Part shown: piece by piece, positions 31,636 through 40,993 of the stretch
Layout: each line of letters begins with the position of its first letter
Numbering within the stretch: position 1 is the first letter of the stretch
From: Roseibium album
Lineage (GTDB): Bacteria > Pseudomonadota > Alphaproteobacteria > Rhizobiales > Stappiaceae
Assembly: GCF_001404515.1 (NCBI RefSeq)
Contig: NZ_CXWE01000003.1
Span: 1-64,000, forward strand
DNA: 64,000 bases
Reading direction: 5' to 3'
Program-made: the position numbers and the translations under genes
The notes under the pieces: model-generated
Databases searched by the model: none
The model's input: only the letters and a program-made list of their open reading frames with translations
What the model was told of the DNA's origin: nothing

Positions 31636-33642
31636 TCAGGCTTCGCGGACACCCGTCAGGAAATCTGCAACTTCCTGTCGAATCAAGGTGCCCTGATTGT
31701 TGAGTGATTCAGCCAGTTGCTCGACTTCGGTTCCGTTGGACCGGGCCAGTTCCGCGGCCGATCCGACCGCTTCCATCCGGGACACGCCTTCTTCCGATCT
31801 GTTTGATGCATTTGAAACGTTTTCCGAAATCGCCTGCACGGCTTCGTCTTGCTGCTGAACGGCTGCTGCGACAGCCGATGCAAGACCTTCCATGTCGGAA
31901 ATGATCTTGCTGACATCCTCGATCGCGTCAACCGCCTGGCTCGACGACCCCTGGATCGCTTCGATCTGCGTAGCAATGTCCTCCGTCGCCCGGGACGTCT
32001 GATCCGCAAGCTGCTTGACTTCGGCGGCCACGACCGCAAACCCCTTCCCGGCTTCACCGGCCCTGGCTGCCTCGATCGTGGCATTGAGGGCAAGCAGGTT
32101 CGTCTGGTTGGCAATGTCCCGGATGAGGCCCATGACTTCGCCGATACGATCGGCAGCTCCTGAAAGTTCCTGCATGGTTTCCACCGTGGTTGATGCGCTT
32201 TTGACCGCCTTGTGGGCGACCTCGGTCGACTGGTTTGCCTGGTCGGCGATCTCGGAAATCGAGGCGGCGAGCTCTTCGGCAGAATGTGCGGCAGACGTCA
32301 CGTTTTCGGCGGCATTTCGAACCGCGACGGCTGCCTCGTCAGACTGGTTGGCCACGTCGTCGGCGGCCTGCTCCATGGATTGCGACGTCTGACCCAATTC
32401 TCCGTTCGCGCGATCAAGTTTATCCAGCGCGTCGGAGACGGTGCTTTCGAAACCGGAAATGAGATTGTCGAGACGGGCAACACGCTCTTCTCGCAGGTGG
32501 TTTTCCTGGTCCTTTGCAGCCGCAAGTTCCACACGCTCGATCGCATTTTCCTGAAACACCCGGACGGTACGGGTCATTGATGCCAGTTCGGTATTGCCCG
32601 GCAACTCGGGAAGATCAAGCTCGGTCTGACCACCGGCAAGCGCTTCCATTGCCGCATGCAGACGACCGAGCGGTCCTGAAATCGACTGACCGATACCGAA
32701 TGCCAGCGCGGGAAGCAGCACGAGAAGCAGAAGAATGGTGCCACCGATTGCAAAGAGCGCGATTGTTCTTGCGGTATCGAGCTGACCAGAGGCTTCCGTC
32801 TGAATCCCGGCGGCGGCTTCGTTCAGCGAGGCGATGCGTGGCGGGACAAGTTCGAACAGGCTTTCCAGCAGCGCGACACTTTCGAGCTTGTCCGCGGATG
32901 TAACCTTGTATTCGTCAAACGTTGCCTTGTAGGCGGTCATGTTGTCCGCCAACTCTTTTTTGATCGAGTCGGAGATATAGACTTTTTTCAGCAGTTTCTC
33001 GAATGCGGCGAACTGTGCATCGAACACGTCGACAGCGTCCGTGGTGTTGTTCAAGGTGTATTCTTTTTCCGCGAGTTGTACCGCCAGGATTGCTCTGGCC
33101 AGCTTCTCGAAATCCGGTCCACCCCCGAATTTCATTTCTTCCTGCAGACGGTTTTTTACGGCACCGGTCTTTTCGTTGAGCACGGCCAGATAACCTTGCC
33201 TATTGTCGTATCCGATGCGCTGCTGGAGAGCATCCAGCGTCTCGAATGCCTCGTTGGCACCCGCCAGAGTGCCCCTGACATCCGAGATCTCGGTCTGATA
33301 TGTCCCGGCGGACGGATTTTCCTGGATTTTCGTGAGCAGGATTGTCGCAGATTGAAGCGTCGCAAGAAACGACTGATAGCTCTCCGAGGACGGTGATCCC
33401 AGATACTGCTTTTCTACAACCTGCAGTCCTGATGCCATTTGCGAAAGGCTGGCCACTTCCTCAGTCAGGCGCGAACTCTCTCCCATCCGGGAAAACGCTG
33501 TGTTCAGTTCATTCTGGCTCCAGAAATAGACACCGCCGACCGCCAGCAATCCAGCGATCGTAAAAAGACTTAGCGCGAGTATCCTGACCTTGACCGACAA
33601 TTTCGACAAGATCCAAAAAGGTGATTGCGATACGAAAGGCAC
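31636..33642 (-). CDS. Methyl-accepting chemotaxis protein
   Basis: Transmembrane chemoreceptor of 668 residues. TM1 is at about 20-42, and a 250-residue all-helical periplasmic sensor follows, matching the length of a helical bimodular (HBM) domain. TM2 lies at about 293-320, HAMP at about 320-375, and the long signalling coiled coil has its conserved tip at [20 protein letters not shown]. No CheBR-docking pentapeptide is seen at the C-terminus. The ligand is unknown, and no che genes are adjacent. Confidence 0.93.
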   Translation of the reverse strand: MPFVSQSPFWILSKLSVKVRILALSLFTIAGLLAVGGVYFWSQNELNTAFSRMGESSRLTEEVASLSQMASGLQVVEKQYLGSPSSESYQSFLATLQSATILLTKIQENPSAGTYQTEISDVRGTLAGANEAFETLDALQQRIGYDNRQGYLAVLNEKTGAVKNRLQEEMKFGGGPDFEKLARAILAVQLAEKEYTLNNTTDAVDVFDAQFAAFEKLLKKVYISDSIKKELADNMTAYKATFDEYKVTSADKLESVALLESLFELVPPRIASLNEAAAGIQTEASGQLDTARTIALFAIGGTILLLLVLLPALAFGIGQSISGPLGRLHAAMEALAGGQTELDLPELPGNTELASMTRTVRVFQENAIERVELAAAKDQENHLREERVARLDNLISGFESTVSDALDKLDRANGELGQTSQSMEQAADDVANQSDEAAVAVRNAAENVTSAAHSAEELAASISEIADQANQSTEVAHKAVKSASTTVETMQELSGAADRIGEVMGLIRDIANQTNLLALNATIEAARAGEAGKGFAVVAAEVKQLADQTSRATEDIATQIEAIQGSSSQAVDAIEDVSKIISDMEGLASAVAAAVQQQDEAVQAISENVSNASNRSEEGVSRMEAVGSAAELARSNGTEVEQLAESLNNQGTLIRQEVADFLTGVREA

Positions 33643-33778
33643 CGGCGTATGTCCCCTATGGCTCCGACTGTTTCCTAAAAGTTGGCCAAAAATGCCAAAT
33701 TACGGTTAACGACTGCGTAATTTGCCAAGTTTCAACGGTGCACGATCCGCGTCGGCTCCCTTCCTATTGAGGCTGCTC

Positions 33779-34654
33779 TTGAATTTCCTGACCAAAGCCG
33801 CTCCGATCATCTTCGTATTGCTGTGGTCGACCGGTTTCATCGGCTCGAAACTCGGAGCGCCGTATATCGACCCCTTGGTGTTTCTCACCGTCCGTTTTGC
33901 CCTCGTCCTGCCGATTCTCTTTGTGCTGGCTCTGCTGTTGACCAGGACCTGGCCGAAGTCGCCGACGGCGATACTGCATTGCCTCGTGACCGGAATGCTG
34001 GTGCATGGCGTTTATCTGGGCGGTGTTTTCTGGGCCATCAAGCAGGGCATGCCAGCTGGAGCGTCGTCCATCATCGTCGGGCTTCAGCCGGTTCTGACGG
34101 CCTTGATTGCCGTGATGCTGCTCAGCGAAACCGTATCCAGAAAGCACTGGATCAGCATGGCGATTGGCGCCTGTGGTCTGGTTCTTGTCCTTGGGCCGAA
34201 ATTCGACATCAGTGGAACCGGAATAACGGTGATAACGATTTCCGCAGTCCTCGTTTCCGTTGCCGCCATAAGCCTGGGCACGGTCTACCAGAAGCGTTTT
34301 GCTGCCAAAACGGATCTCTTGGCAGCAACCATCTGGCAATATGTCGGTGCCCTGATGTTCACCACGCCCCTCACGCTGTTCGAAACCTGGCAGATCACCT
34401 GGTCGGGCGAACTCATCTTTGCGATGGGCTGGCTCGTGCTGGTCCTGTCCGTCGGAGCAATCCTGCTGCTGATGCTCCTCATTCGCGAAGGCGCGGTCTC
34501 ACAGGTTGCCAGCCTTTTCTATCTCGTCCCGGTGGCAACGGCGGTTGAAAGCTATTTCCTGTTCGACGAAACGCTGACCCTGATCCAGATTGCAGGAATG
34601 GCGCTCATCATCGGCGCAGTGCTGGTGATCCGGAAATCACCGCAAAAATCCTGA
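33779..34654 (+). CDS. DMT superfamily transporter, EamA family
   Basis: Ten-helix drug/metabolite exporter with two EamA repeats (about 5-135 and 150-285). The first repeat begins IIFVLLWSTGFIGSKLG, a typical EamA start. The TTG at 33779 is chosen because a TGAGG ribosome binding site lies six bases before it, giving 291 residues; a TTG at 33722 would give 310. Substrate unknown. Divergent from the chemoreceptor. Confidence 0.85.
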   Translation: MNFLTKAAPIIFVLLWSTGFIGSKLGAPYIDPLVFLTVRFALVLPILFVLALLLTRTWPKSPTAILHCLVTGMLVHGVYLGGVFWAIKQGMPAGASSIIVGLQPVLTALIAVMLLSETVSRKHWISMAIGACGLVLVLGPKFDISGTGITVITISAVLVSVAAISLGTVYQKRFAAKTDLLAATIWQYVGALMFTTPLTLFETWQITWSGELIFAMGWLVLVLSVGAILLLMLLIREGAVSQVASLFYLVPVATAVESYFLFDETLTLIQIAGMALIIGAVLVIRKSPQKS

Positions 34655-34670
34655 AGCGATCGCCGATCAA

Positions 34671-35573
34671 TCAGGTGATTGCCTTGGCCGGAGCCGTCTC
34701 GCTCACCGCAGCCCGTTCCTTCAGGCGCACCTTGAGCTTGCGCTGTCGGGAGATGGCTGCATTGAGCTCACCCCCCAGAATGAACACCAGTGCGCAGATA
34801 TAGAGAAAGATCAGCGCGGTCATGATGCCGGCAAGACCGCCATAGGTGGAGACGTAATTTGCGAAACTTGCCAGGTAGGTTCCGAAGGCAGCACCGGCAA
34901 TGATCCACATGACAAGGGTTGCCAGGACACCCGGCCACAGATCACTGAAACTCCGTTTGCCGGCCGGTAGCAGCCAGTGCGTCACGAACAGTCCGATGAT
35001 CAGCAGAGATCCTGCCACAGAGTAACGCGCCACATTGATGGATAGAAGAAAACCCTCGATTTTCGGCGCATAGGCCAGAAGCCCGGCCAGCGCCAGTGGT
35101 GCAAGTACGACCAGGAACGTGTAGGCGAGCAGGATCGCAGCGCCCAGCAGAACGAGCCCCAGGGATTGCAGGCGCAAAACCACGAACGACCGGCGCTCCT
35201 GCTGCCTGTAGGCTCGATTGAGTGCGGTACGCAATGCTTCCACGCCGTTGGAGGCGAACCAGAACGCGGCAATGGCACCGAATGTCAGCAAATCGCCACG
35301 CCGGACCGTCAGCACATTGTGTATCTCCCGCACGACCGGGGCCGCCACCGTTTCCGGCCAGGCATCAAATACCAGGTCCGATACCGTGTCGGCTGCACCC
35401 GTCATGCCGAAAAACGCGGCCAGGGACGCGATGAAGATCAAAAGCGGGAAGATTGCCAAAAGGCCGGAAAGAGCCACGTGACTGGCCATTGCAAAGCCGT
35501 CATCGCGCGCAAAATGCCCGATCGCGTCCTTGAGGACCGAATAAGTTTCCAGAAATGTCTTTCGTACACCCAT
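34671..35573 (-). CDS. YihY/virulence factor BrkB family protein
   Basis: Inner-membrane protein of 300 residues with six predicted helices. It shows family features: DGFAMASHVALSGLLAIFPL near the N-terminus, FWFASNGVEALRTALNRAY (about 105-123), and the C-terminal TYGGLAGIMTALIFLYICA. Once annotated as ribonuclease BN, the family is now regarded as membrane proteins of unknown function. It ends 16 bp from the convergent EamA gene and is divergent from mcd. Confidence 0.9.
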   Translation of the reverse strand: MGVRKTFLETYSVLKDAIGHFARDDGFAMASHVALSGLLAIFPLLIFIASLAAFFGMTGAADTVSDLVFDAWPETVAAPVVREIHNVLTVRRGDLLTFGAIAAFWFASNGVEALRTALNRAYRQQERRSFVVLRLQSLGLVLLGAAILLAYTFLVVLAPLALAGLLAYAPKIEGFLLSINVARYSVAGSLLIIGLFVTHWLLPAGKRSFSDLWPGVLATLVMWIIAGAAFGTYLASFANYVSTYGGLAGIMTALIFLYICALVFILGGELNAAISRQRKLKVRLKERAAVSETAPAKAIT

Positions 35574-35736
35574 ATCCTGATCTGGCCTTTGGCATCCCCG
35601 GCAGTCAAGTGCTGCCGCCAGAAAACTGCCCCCTGCGAAAGATGAACAAATTCCGGCTCGACAAATGAGTGTGTGCGACGCAACATAGCTTCAACAAAAA
35701 GCGCCACGGCGCAACAAATGAAAACGGAGATCGCCC

Positions 35737-37425
35737 ATGTCCACTGCAGTCCTGACGGCGGCAGAATCGCCAGAGAGCCTGACTGAACAAACCGCAGCTG
35801 CTGTCGGCGCGCTTGACGACCTGCTTGATCTTGCAGCGCAACGTGTCCGGGCGCTTGTGTCGGAAGACGGCCGCGTGTCCTCAAAGCTTATGGAACAGGA
35901 ACAACGCGCAACTCATGGCCTTGCCTGGTTCGCAACCTATGTCGAATCGCTTCGCCAGCTCGACGCCTATGCACGACGACTGAGCGAAGAGGGCAGGTAT
36001 GGCACGCTGGAGGAACGGATCGTTCAGCTCGGCTTTGCCGAATACCTGGCACAGATCTTCGGTGGTATTCCGATGAACCAGGGCGAAATCGTCCGCCTGT
36101 CGGATCTCGCCATTTCAGCGGATGAGGCGCGCGCCCATCGTGTCCGCGAAATCGACGTCCTGATCGAAGCCGGGAACAGGCCTGCGATCCGCGGTGAAAT
36201 CACGTCGCTCATCCGGGATCAGGCCGGTCACTCGACCTTCGGTGATCCGGGTCTCGATGACACGATGGAGCAGATCCGCAACGAAATGCGCCGTTTCGCG
36301 GAGGACACCGTTGTTCCCAATGCTCATGAATGGCACCTCAAGAACGAATACATCCCCCTTGATGTCGTCAACCAGATGTCCGAACTCGGCGTCTTCGGCC
36401 TCACTATTCCGGAAGAATTCGGCGGGCTTGGGCTCGGCAAGGAAGCCATGTGCGTGGTATCCGAAGAATTGTCACGCGCCTATATCGGCGTCGGTTCCCT
36501 GGGAACCCGGTCCGAAATCGCGGCGGAGTTGATCCTTTGCGGCGGAACGGATGCACAGAAACAGCATTGGCTTCCGAAGATCGCTTCCGGGGAAGTCCTG
36601 CCCACGGCTGTCTTTACAGAACCGAACACCGGATCCGACCTCGCATCGCTCAGGACACGAGCGGTCAAGGATGGCGACACCTGGAAGATCTCCGGCAACA
36701 AGACCTGGATCACGCATCCCGTGCGCGCGGACATCATGACGCTTCTCGCCCGCACAAACCCGGACGAAGCCGGTTACAAGGGTCTGTCCATGTTTATCGC
36801 CGAAAAACCGCGGGGAACGGACGAAGTCCCGTTTCCGGCAGACGGCATGAGCGGTGGCGAAATCGAAGTGCTCGGTTATCGCGGCATGAAGGAATACGAA
36901 ATTGCCTTTGACGATTTCGAGGTAGATGCCGAAAATCTTCTGGGACAGGTTGAAGGCGAAGGCTTCAAGCAGCTCATGCAGACATTCGAAGGCGCGCGCA
37001 TTCAAACGGCGGCCCGAGCGCTCGGTGTCGCCCAGTCCGCGCTCGATCTCGGTTTGCGCTATGCCGAAGAACGCATCCAGTTCGGCAAGGCACTGGTCCA
37101 CTTCCCGCGTGTGTCCGACAAGCTCGCGATGATGACCGCCGAACTTATGATAGCCCGGCAGCTGACCTACTTCTCGTCCTGGCAAAAGGATTCCGGCAAA
37201 CGCTGCGACCTGGAAGCCGGTATGGCCAAGTTGCTCGGCGCGCGCGTTGCATGGGCCGCAGCCGACAACGCTCTGCAGATCCATGGTGGGAATGGCTTTG
37301 CGCTGGAATATGCCGTTTCCCGCGTCCTGTGCGACGCGCGCATTCTCAATATCTTTGAGGGAGCTGCGGAAATTCAGGCACAGGTGATTGCCCGGCGCCT
37401 GCTTGAAACCCGCGGGATCCAGTAG
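35737..37425 (+). CDS. mcd: (2S)-methylsuccinyl-CoA dehydrogenase
   Basis: Acyl-CoA dehydrogenase-family flavoprotein that oxidises methylsuccinyl-CoA to mesaconyl-CoA in the ethylmalonyl-CoA pathway of acetate assimilation. The 562-residue length and the 175-residue N-terminal extension (HGLAWFATYVESLRQL, GEYLAQ-like AEYLAQIFGGIPMNQGEIV) are the hallmarks of Mcd; ordinary acyl-CoA dehydrogenases are about 380 residues. The catalytic domain shows FTEPNTGSDLASLRTRAV, HGGNGFALEY and the base-bearing IFEGAAEIQ. Assignment rests on remembered family features. The other pathway genes (ccr, ecm, mch) are not here. Confidence 0.85.
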   Translation: MSTAVLTAAESPESLTEQTAAAVGALDDLLDLAAQRVRALVSEDGRVSSKLMEQEQRATHGLAWFATYVESLRQLDAYARRLSEEGRYGTLEERIVQLGFAEYLAQIFGGIPMNQGEIVRLSDLAISADEARAHRVREIDVLIEAGNRPAIRGEITSLIRDQAGHSTFGDPGLDDTMEQIRNEMRRFAEDTVVPNAHEWHLKNEYIPLDVVNQMSELGVFGLTIPEEFGGLGLGKEAMCVVSEELSRAYIGVGSLGTRSEIAAELILCGGTDAQKQHWLPKIASGEVLPTAVFTEPNTGSDLASLRTRAVKDGDTWKISGNKTWITHPVRADIMTLLARTNPDEAGYKGLSMFIAEKPRGTDEVPFPADGMSGGEIEVLGYRGMKEYEIAFDDFEVDAENLLGQVEGEGFKQLMQTFEGARIQTAARALGVAQSALDLGLRYAEERIQFGKALVHFPRVSDKLAMMTAELMIARQLTYFSSWQKDSGKRCDLEAGMAKLLGARVAWAAADNALQIHGGNGFALEYAVSRVLCDARILNIFEGAAEIQAQVIARRLLETRGIQ

Positions 37426-37583
37426 GGCAGACAAGGAAACAACCGGTCGTGCCGCCTCTTGTCTTCCATTGCGCAAGAACGGTGGTGATAGCACCAGCCT
37501 GTTCGCCAGAAACGGGCGCCATCGTTGAATTCTTGTATTAATCCCCCACATGATATGGTGGCAGGAAACGGGAGACCACAACG

Positions 37584-37964
37584 ATGACCTCCTCTTTTTC
37601 ATTTGAAGACTTGGGTTTCGAAGCCGAATACCTTGGTCCGGAAGAAGAACAGAAAAAGACGGTTCGGCAGAAACTGCTCGCAACGGCCAGGAAGGCTGCT
37701 CGGCAGATCCCGTTCATGGAAGATGTAGTCGCCGGATACTATTGCGCCCTTGATCCGGCAACACCTGCCAAGGTACGCGTGTCTGTGCTCGCCGCGCTCG
37801 CCTACTTCGTCCTGCCTATCGATACGATTCCCGATTTCCTGATCGGCGTCGGCTTTGGCGACGACGCAACCATTCTGATGGCCGCGATCGCGATGATCCG
37901 CGGACATATGCACGACGATCACTACGACGCCGCACGCGAAGCGCTGAAGGATGGTGATTTGTAG
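37584..37964 (+). CDS. DUF1232 (YkvA family) membrane protein
   Basis: Small 126-residue protein of unknown function. The DUF1232 core is at about 60-105, with the diagnostic YFVLPIDTIPDFLIGVGFGDDATILMAA pattern (two hydrophobic stretches around a DxIPD motif). A GGGAGA ribosome binding site precedes the ATG. Confidence 0.88.
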   Translation: MTSSFSFEDLGFEAEYLGPEEEQKKTVRQKLLATARKAARQIPFMEDVVAGYYCALDPATPAKVRVSVLAALAYFVLPIDTIPDFLIGVGFGDDATILMAAIAMIRGHMHDDHYDAAREALKDGDL

Positions 37965-37967
37965 CCA

Positions 37968-38417
37968 TCAACTGCCGGACATCGGCTCTTTGGGCCTTTC
38001 CGGCTGCCAGCAACCGGATGTGCGGCCGGCAATGGTCCAATAGACAAGACCTGCCAGGAACCCGGCTGCCAGGACGACCACGCTTCCAGGCCTCAGATCA
38101 CCGGTTTCCCCATCAAACCCCACGGTCCAGAGCAGAAACGCAATGCTGCCGCTTGCGACCAGGTGAAAAACAATCCCCCTGAGACGGGCGAGTTCGGCAA
38201 TCGCAATCAAAATGCCCGCCGGCACGAAGGCTGCCGCCCCGACGACACTTGCTCCGACCAGGCCGGTGCCGACCATCGCCCCGAATGCAATCGGGTTTTC
38301 ATCGGGATGCGCGGCCTGGAAAAAACCCCATGCCAGAAAGAGACCGCAGGCAACAAGGCCGAGGATAAAGCCAAGGACAATTTTAAGGAGTTGAACCAGA
38401 AATTTTCCGCCGTCCAA
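37968..38417 (-). CDS. Small four-helix membrane protein, unknown
   Basis: I recognise no family. From the TTG start at 38417 it is 149 residues with about four hydrophobic helices (near 8-30, 42-70, 78-100 and 113-130) and a short hydrophilic tail ending in PERPKEPMSGS. The TTG is chosen because AAAGGAGG lies eight bases before it; the open frame reaches upstream to 38540, but that part is not membrane-like. It ends three bases from the convergent DUF1232 gene. Confidence 0.65.
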   Translation of the reverse strand: MDGGKFLVQLLKIVLGFILGLVACGLFLAWGFFQAAHPDENPIAFGAMVGTGLVGASVVGAAAFVPAGILIAIAELARLRGIVFHLVASGSIAFLLWTVGFDGETGDLRPGSVVVLAAGFLAGLVYWTIAGRTSGCWQPERPKEPMSGS

Positions 38418-38571
38418 TTCAAGCACCTCCTTTAAATTGCCCGCTAAGTCCTTACTTGAGATGTAATCCTTCACAATGCAACAGCTGGGCAAGAAAACCT
38501 GGCACCTGACAGCCAACATACCGGCTACACGCACACACAAAATCAGTGAGAGGCAGAATCGGCGATTTCGG

Positions 38572-38601
38572 TTGACTTTTTGCCGGTTTCGCAGGAATTT
38601 A
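38572..38601 (+). promoter_or_regulatory. Possible infC promoter
   Basis: TTGACT at 38572-38577 is followed after 18 bases by AATTTA (38596-38601), a weak -10. It points toward infC about 120 bp away. The 300-bp gap 38418-38719 holds no gene that I can support. Confidence 0.3.
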
Positions 38602-38704
38602 CCGAGTGGTGCTAGGACATATGCAACGGAAACCTTGGAGCATGAGTTCCGAGGGTTTTTTTGTACCTTGCAGAGCCAGGTTCTGGCACCAAGTTTAAAC
38701 GATA

Positions 38705-38710
38705 GAGGAG
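38705..38710 (+). promoter_or_regulatory. Ribosome binding site for infC, deciding the ATT start
   Basis: GAGGAG lies nine bases before the ATT codon at 38720 and fixes the true start of infC, 81 bp upstream of the first conventional start codon in frame (TTG 38801). Confidence 0.8.
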
Positions 38711-38719
38711 TTAGCGACC

Positions 38720-39259
38720 ATTCGCCGTCCGTTCCGCGCCCCGCCCCCTACGAAGGAAGGCCCGCGCACTAACCAAGAAATTCGCGTTCGCGAAGTCCAG
38801 TTGATTGATCATGAAGGCGCCAACCGCGGCGTCATATCGACCGAAGAAGCGATGGAAATCGCGATGGATGCAGGTCTGGACCTTGTTGAAATCCAGCCGA
38901 ACGCCAATCCCCCGGTCTGCAAGATTCTGGACTATGGCCGGTACAAGTATCAGGCTCAGAAAAAAGCTGCAGAAACCCGAAAGAAGCAGAAGACCGTCGA
39001 GATCAAGGAGATCAAGATGCGTCCGAACATCGACACGCACGACTACGAAGTGAAGATGAGGAACATGCTGCGATTTTTCAACGACGGCGACAAGGTGAAG
39101 GTCACGCTCCGTTTTCGCGGACGTGAAATGGCGCACCAGGACCTCGGCATGAACCTTCTGAACAAGGTTCGTGAAGAGACCTCCGAGATTGCAAAGGTGG
39201 AATCTTCTCCAAAACTGGAAGGCCGCCAGATGGTGATGGTTCTGGCTCCCATCAAATAA
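38720..39259 (+). CDS. infC: Translation initiation factor IF-3, ATT start
   Basis: Binds the 30S subunit, checks the start codon and prevents premature subunit joining. Reading from ATT 38720 gives 179 residues with the complete N-domain ([21 protein letters not shown]), the linker lysines ([16 protein letters not shown]) and the C-domain ([19 protein letters not shown]). A start at TTG 38801 would delete the conserved TNQEIR segment. An ATT start is known for infC and underlies autoregulation, because IF-3 rejects non-standard start codons. A terminator follows directly; rpmI and rplT are not adjacent. Confidence 0.93.
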   Translation: MRRPFRAPPPTKEGPRTNQEIRVREVQLIDHEGANRGVISTEEAMEIAMDAGLDLVEIQPNANPPVCKILDYGRYKYQAQKKAAETRKKQKTVEIKEIKMRPNIDTHDYEVKMRNMLRFFNDGDKVKVTLRFRGREMAHQDLGMNLLNKVREETSEIAKVESSPKLEGRQMVMVLAPIK

Positions 39260-39282
39260 CCGCTCCATCGGTAGAGACAAAC

Positions 39283-39309
39283 AAAAACCCCGCTTTTGCG
39301 GGGTTTTTT
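39283..39309. terminator. Rho-independent terminator after infC
   Basis: A 10-bp stem (39284-39293 with 39298-39307) and TTTT loop lie 25 bp past the infC stop, with A-rich and T-rich flanks. It could also serve the convergent VPLPA-CTERM gene from the other side. Confidence 0.9.
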
Positions 39310-39379
39310 AATTTACAGCCCAGGCTGCACAAATCCTGAAGCGCCATCGGTTTTGCGACGTCAAATCGTCATCTGCAAA

Positions 39380-39958
39380 TCAAACGGGTTGCCTTTTGTT
39401 GCGGCGTCGAGCCGCCAGTCCCAAACCGGCAAGACCCGTGATCAACAGCAGGGCACCTGCAGGCAGTGGAACAATCGTTGGTGTTCCGTTGTAATAGATC
39501 GACGCGTGCGACAGACCTTTTGTTGAGGCCCAGGTTCCGGACAGAGGATCGGGAGTCGTGAGATCGAGCAGGAACGCACCAAATCCGTTCCCGGCCTTCA
39601 GCGTGATGACAACCTTGGTCAGTCCCGCAAGCGTGTCGATCGACCAGCCTCCGCTCTTCGTGCCGTTAGTCGGCCCAGTGACGAAATCGATCGTTCCGTC
39701 TCCGTCAGGGCCATCGTTTTTGTCTGAAAGCACCCATCCGGTCATTCCAAACAACAAGAAAGAGTTATCAATCTGGTTGGTATCATTTCCAGTGAAACAA
39801 GCGGCGGCAGTTGCGTCTGACAGCGTCAAAGTTGCGCCCGAACCACCAGCAGATGTTGTGCAGCTCATCGGTGCCGCTTGTGCAGTGAAAATCGACGACC
39901 CAAACATGGCAAAAGCAAGCGCAAACATGCTTGCCATGGAGCTTTTGAAAATATGCAT
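39380..39958 (-). CDS. VPLPA-CTERM sorting domain-containing exported protein
   Basis: Secreted protein of 192 residues. An N-terminal signal peptide (about 1-28, ending FTAQA-AP) leads to a beta-rich body with two cysteines (SCTTSAGG and AACFTG). The C-terminus is a sorting signal: VPLPAG, a hydrophobic helix (ALLLITGLAGLGLAA), then RRRNKR. This tripartite tail is a PEP-CTERM variant processed by an exosortase, which must be encoded elsewhere. Such proteins are usually surface or matrix components; function unknown. Confidence 0.85.
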   Translation of the reverse strand: MHIFKSSMASMFALAFAMFGSSIFTAQAAPMSCTTSAGGSGATLTLSDATAAACFTGNDTNQIDNSFLLFGMTGWVLSDKNDGPDGDGTIDFVTGPTNGTKSGGWSIDTLAGLTKVVITLKAGNGFGAFLLDLTTPDPLSGTWASTKGLSHASIYYNGTPTIVPLPAGALLLITGLAGLGLAARRRNKRQPV

Positions 39959-40385
39959 AACTCACTACTCCAGAAAAATACTTAGGTTGAATAAAGTCCT
40001 AAATTCAAACAGAGTCAAATTAATTCGGGTTAATTTTCAGGACGTTACGGTAAAACACAACCAAAAACAATCTCTTAGGTTGATTCTCTTTTCCAATCCG
40101 AGGCGATGAATTGCCCATATTCAGGCACTCATCCCGGAAAATACTGTCGTTTCAACGGTCTTTGACTTGGTGCCGTCTTGAGTAGATATCACGGCATTCG
40201 AGAAAATCGGCAGTATCAGGCAAACAAAAACAGATACACGAACGACCTCAGCATGGATTGCTCGCATTGAGCATTGATTTGATACCGAAGGAGAAATCGG
40301 AACCCGAATATCAGTTGACCCTGGTTCGGTTGTTCAGCAAGGTCAGTGATCGTCAGCCCAAACACGCAGTAATTGGGAAAATCGC
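39959..40385. other. AT-rich intergenic region, no gene found
   Basis: This 427-bp divergent gap is visibly more AT-rich than its surroundings. I see no ribosome binding site with an open frame. It holds a 10-base direct repeat and presumably the promoters of the VPLPA-CTERM gene and the kinase-like gene. Confidence 0.45.
39981..40083. repeat. Direct repeat CTTAGGTTGA upstream of the VPLPA-CTERM gene
   Basis: CTTAGGTTGA occurs at 39981-39990 and again at 40074-40083, 93 bp apart. The first copy lies 23 bp before the start of the VPLPA-CTERM gene. A small TTAAT-CGGG-like repeat (TTAATTCGGGTTAAT) lies between them. These may be regulator sites, but could be chance in AT-rich DNA. Confidence 0.35.
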
Positions 40386-40928
40386 GTGATCATCCTACTG
40401 AACGGTTACCCTGGTGTCGGCAAACTGGCCATCGGCAGGGAACTGGCCACCAGGCTGAATGGCAAGCTGCTCGATATCCATTCAGTCTACAACGTCGCCT
40501 TCGCCCTGACGGAGTTCAAGTCACCGGAATTCCGTGACACGGTGGAGAAGATCGAAAAAATTGCCCATGACCTGATCCGGAAACTCCCGTCCGGACAACC
40601 CGTTGTCCTGACGACCGTGCTTGCCGGTCAAGGCGACTGGGGCGATGCCGAATGGCAGCGGATCGAACAATTGGGCAAGACACGCGCGCCGTTCTGCGTC
40701 GTTCACGTCAAATGCGATCTGGACGAAAATATTCGCCGCATCCAGGATGAAGAGCGCGGTCTGAAACGCAAGCCTCGCGATCCGGAATACGCCTTGCGAA
40801 ACCATATAGAGGCAAAGCCGCTTTACGGAGCGGATGCCAGGTATCTGCTGGAGCTTGATACAACCCGTATGACCGCGACCGAAGCGTCGTCTGCAATCGC
40901 TAACTGGGCGCTCGAACTGAACCGGTGA
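40386..40928 (+). CDS. P-loop kinase-like AAA family protein
   Basis: Small 180-residue P-loop protein. The Walker A is GYPGVGKLAIGRELA at the very N-terminus; Leu follows the Lys where most P-loops have Ser/Thr, a variant I believe is normal in this family. An LLDIHSVYN strand and a C-terminal LELDTTRMTATEA segment resemble gluconate/shikimate kinase folds. The substrate is not known. It starts with GTG at 40386 and stands alone between the AT-rich gap and a convergent membrane protein. Confidence 0.75.
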   Translation: MIILLNGYPGVGKLAIGRELATRLNGKLLDIHSVYNVAFALTEFKSPEFRDTVEKIEKIAHDLIRKLPSGQPVVLTTVLAGQGDWGDAEWQRIEQLGKTRAPFCVVHVKCDLDENIRRIQDEERGLKRKPRDPEYALRNHIEAKPLYGADARYLLELDTTRMTATEASSAIANWALELNR

Positions 40929-40993
40929 GCGCGCGGAACATGGATCCGCACAAAACGCACGGATCTCATTTTGGTCCGAATTGCTTCAGGGGA

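Noticed and set aside
40386..40430. Idea that the kinase-like protein is inactive because Leu replaces Ser/Thr after the P-loop Lys
   Set aside because: The variant GKL appears to be normal for this small P-loop family, so no loss of function is claimed.
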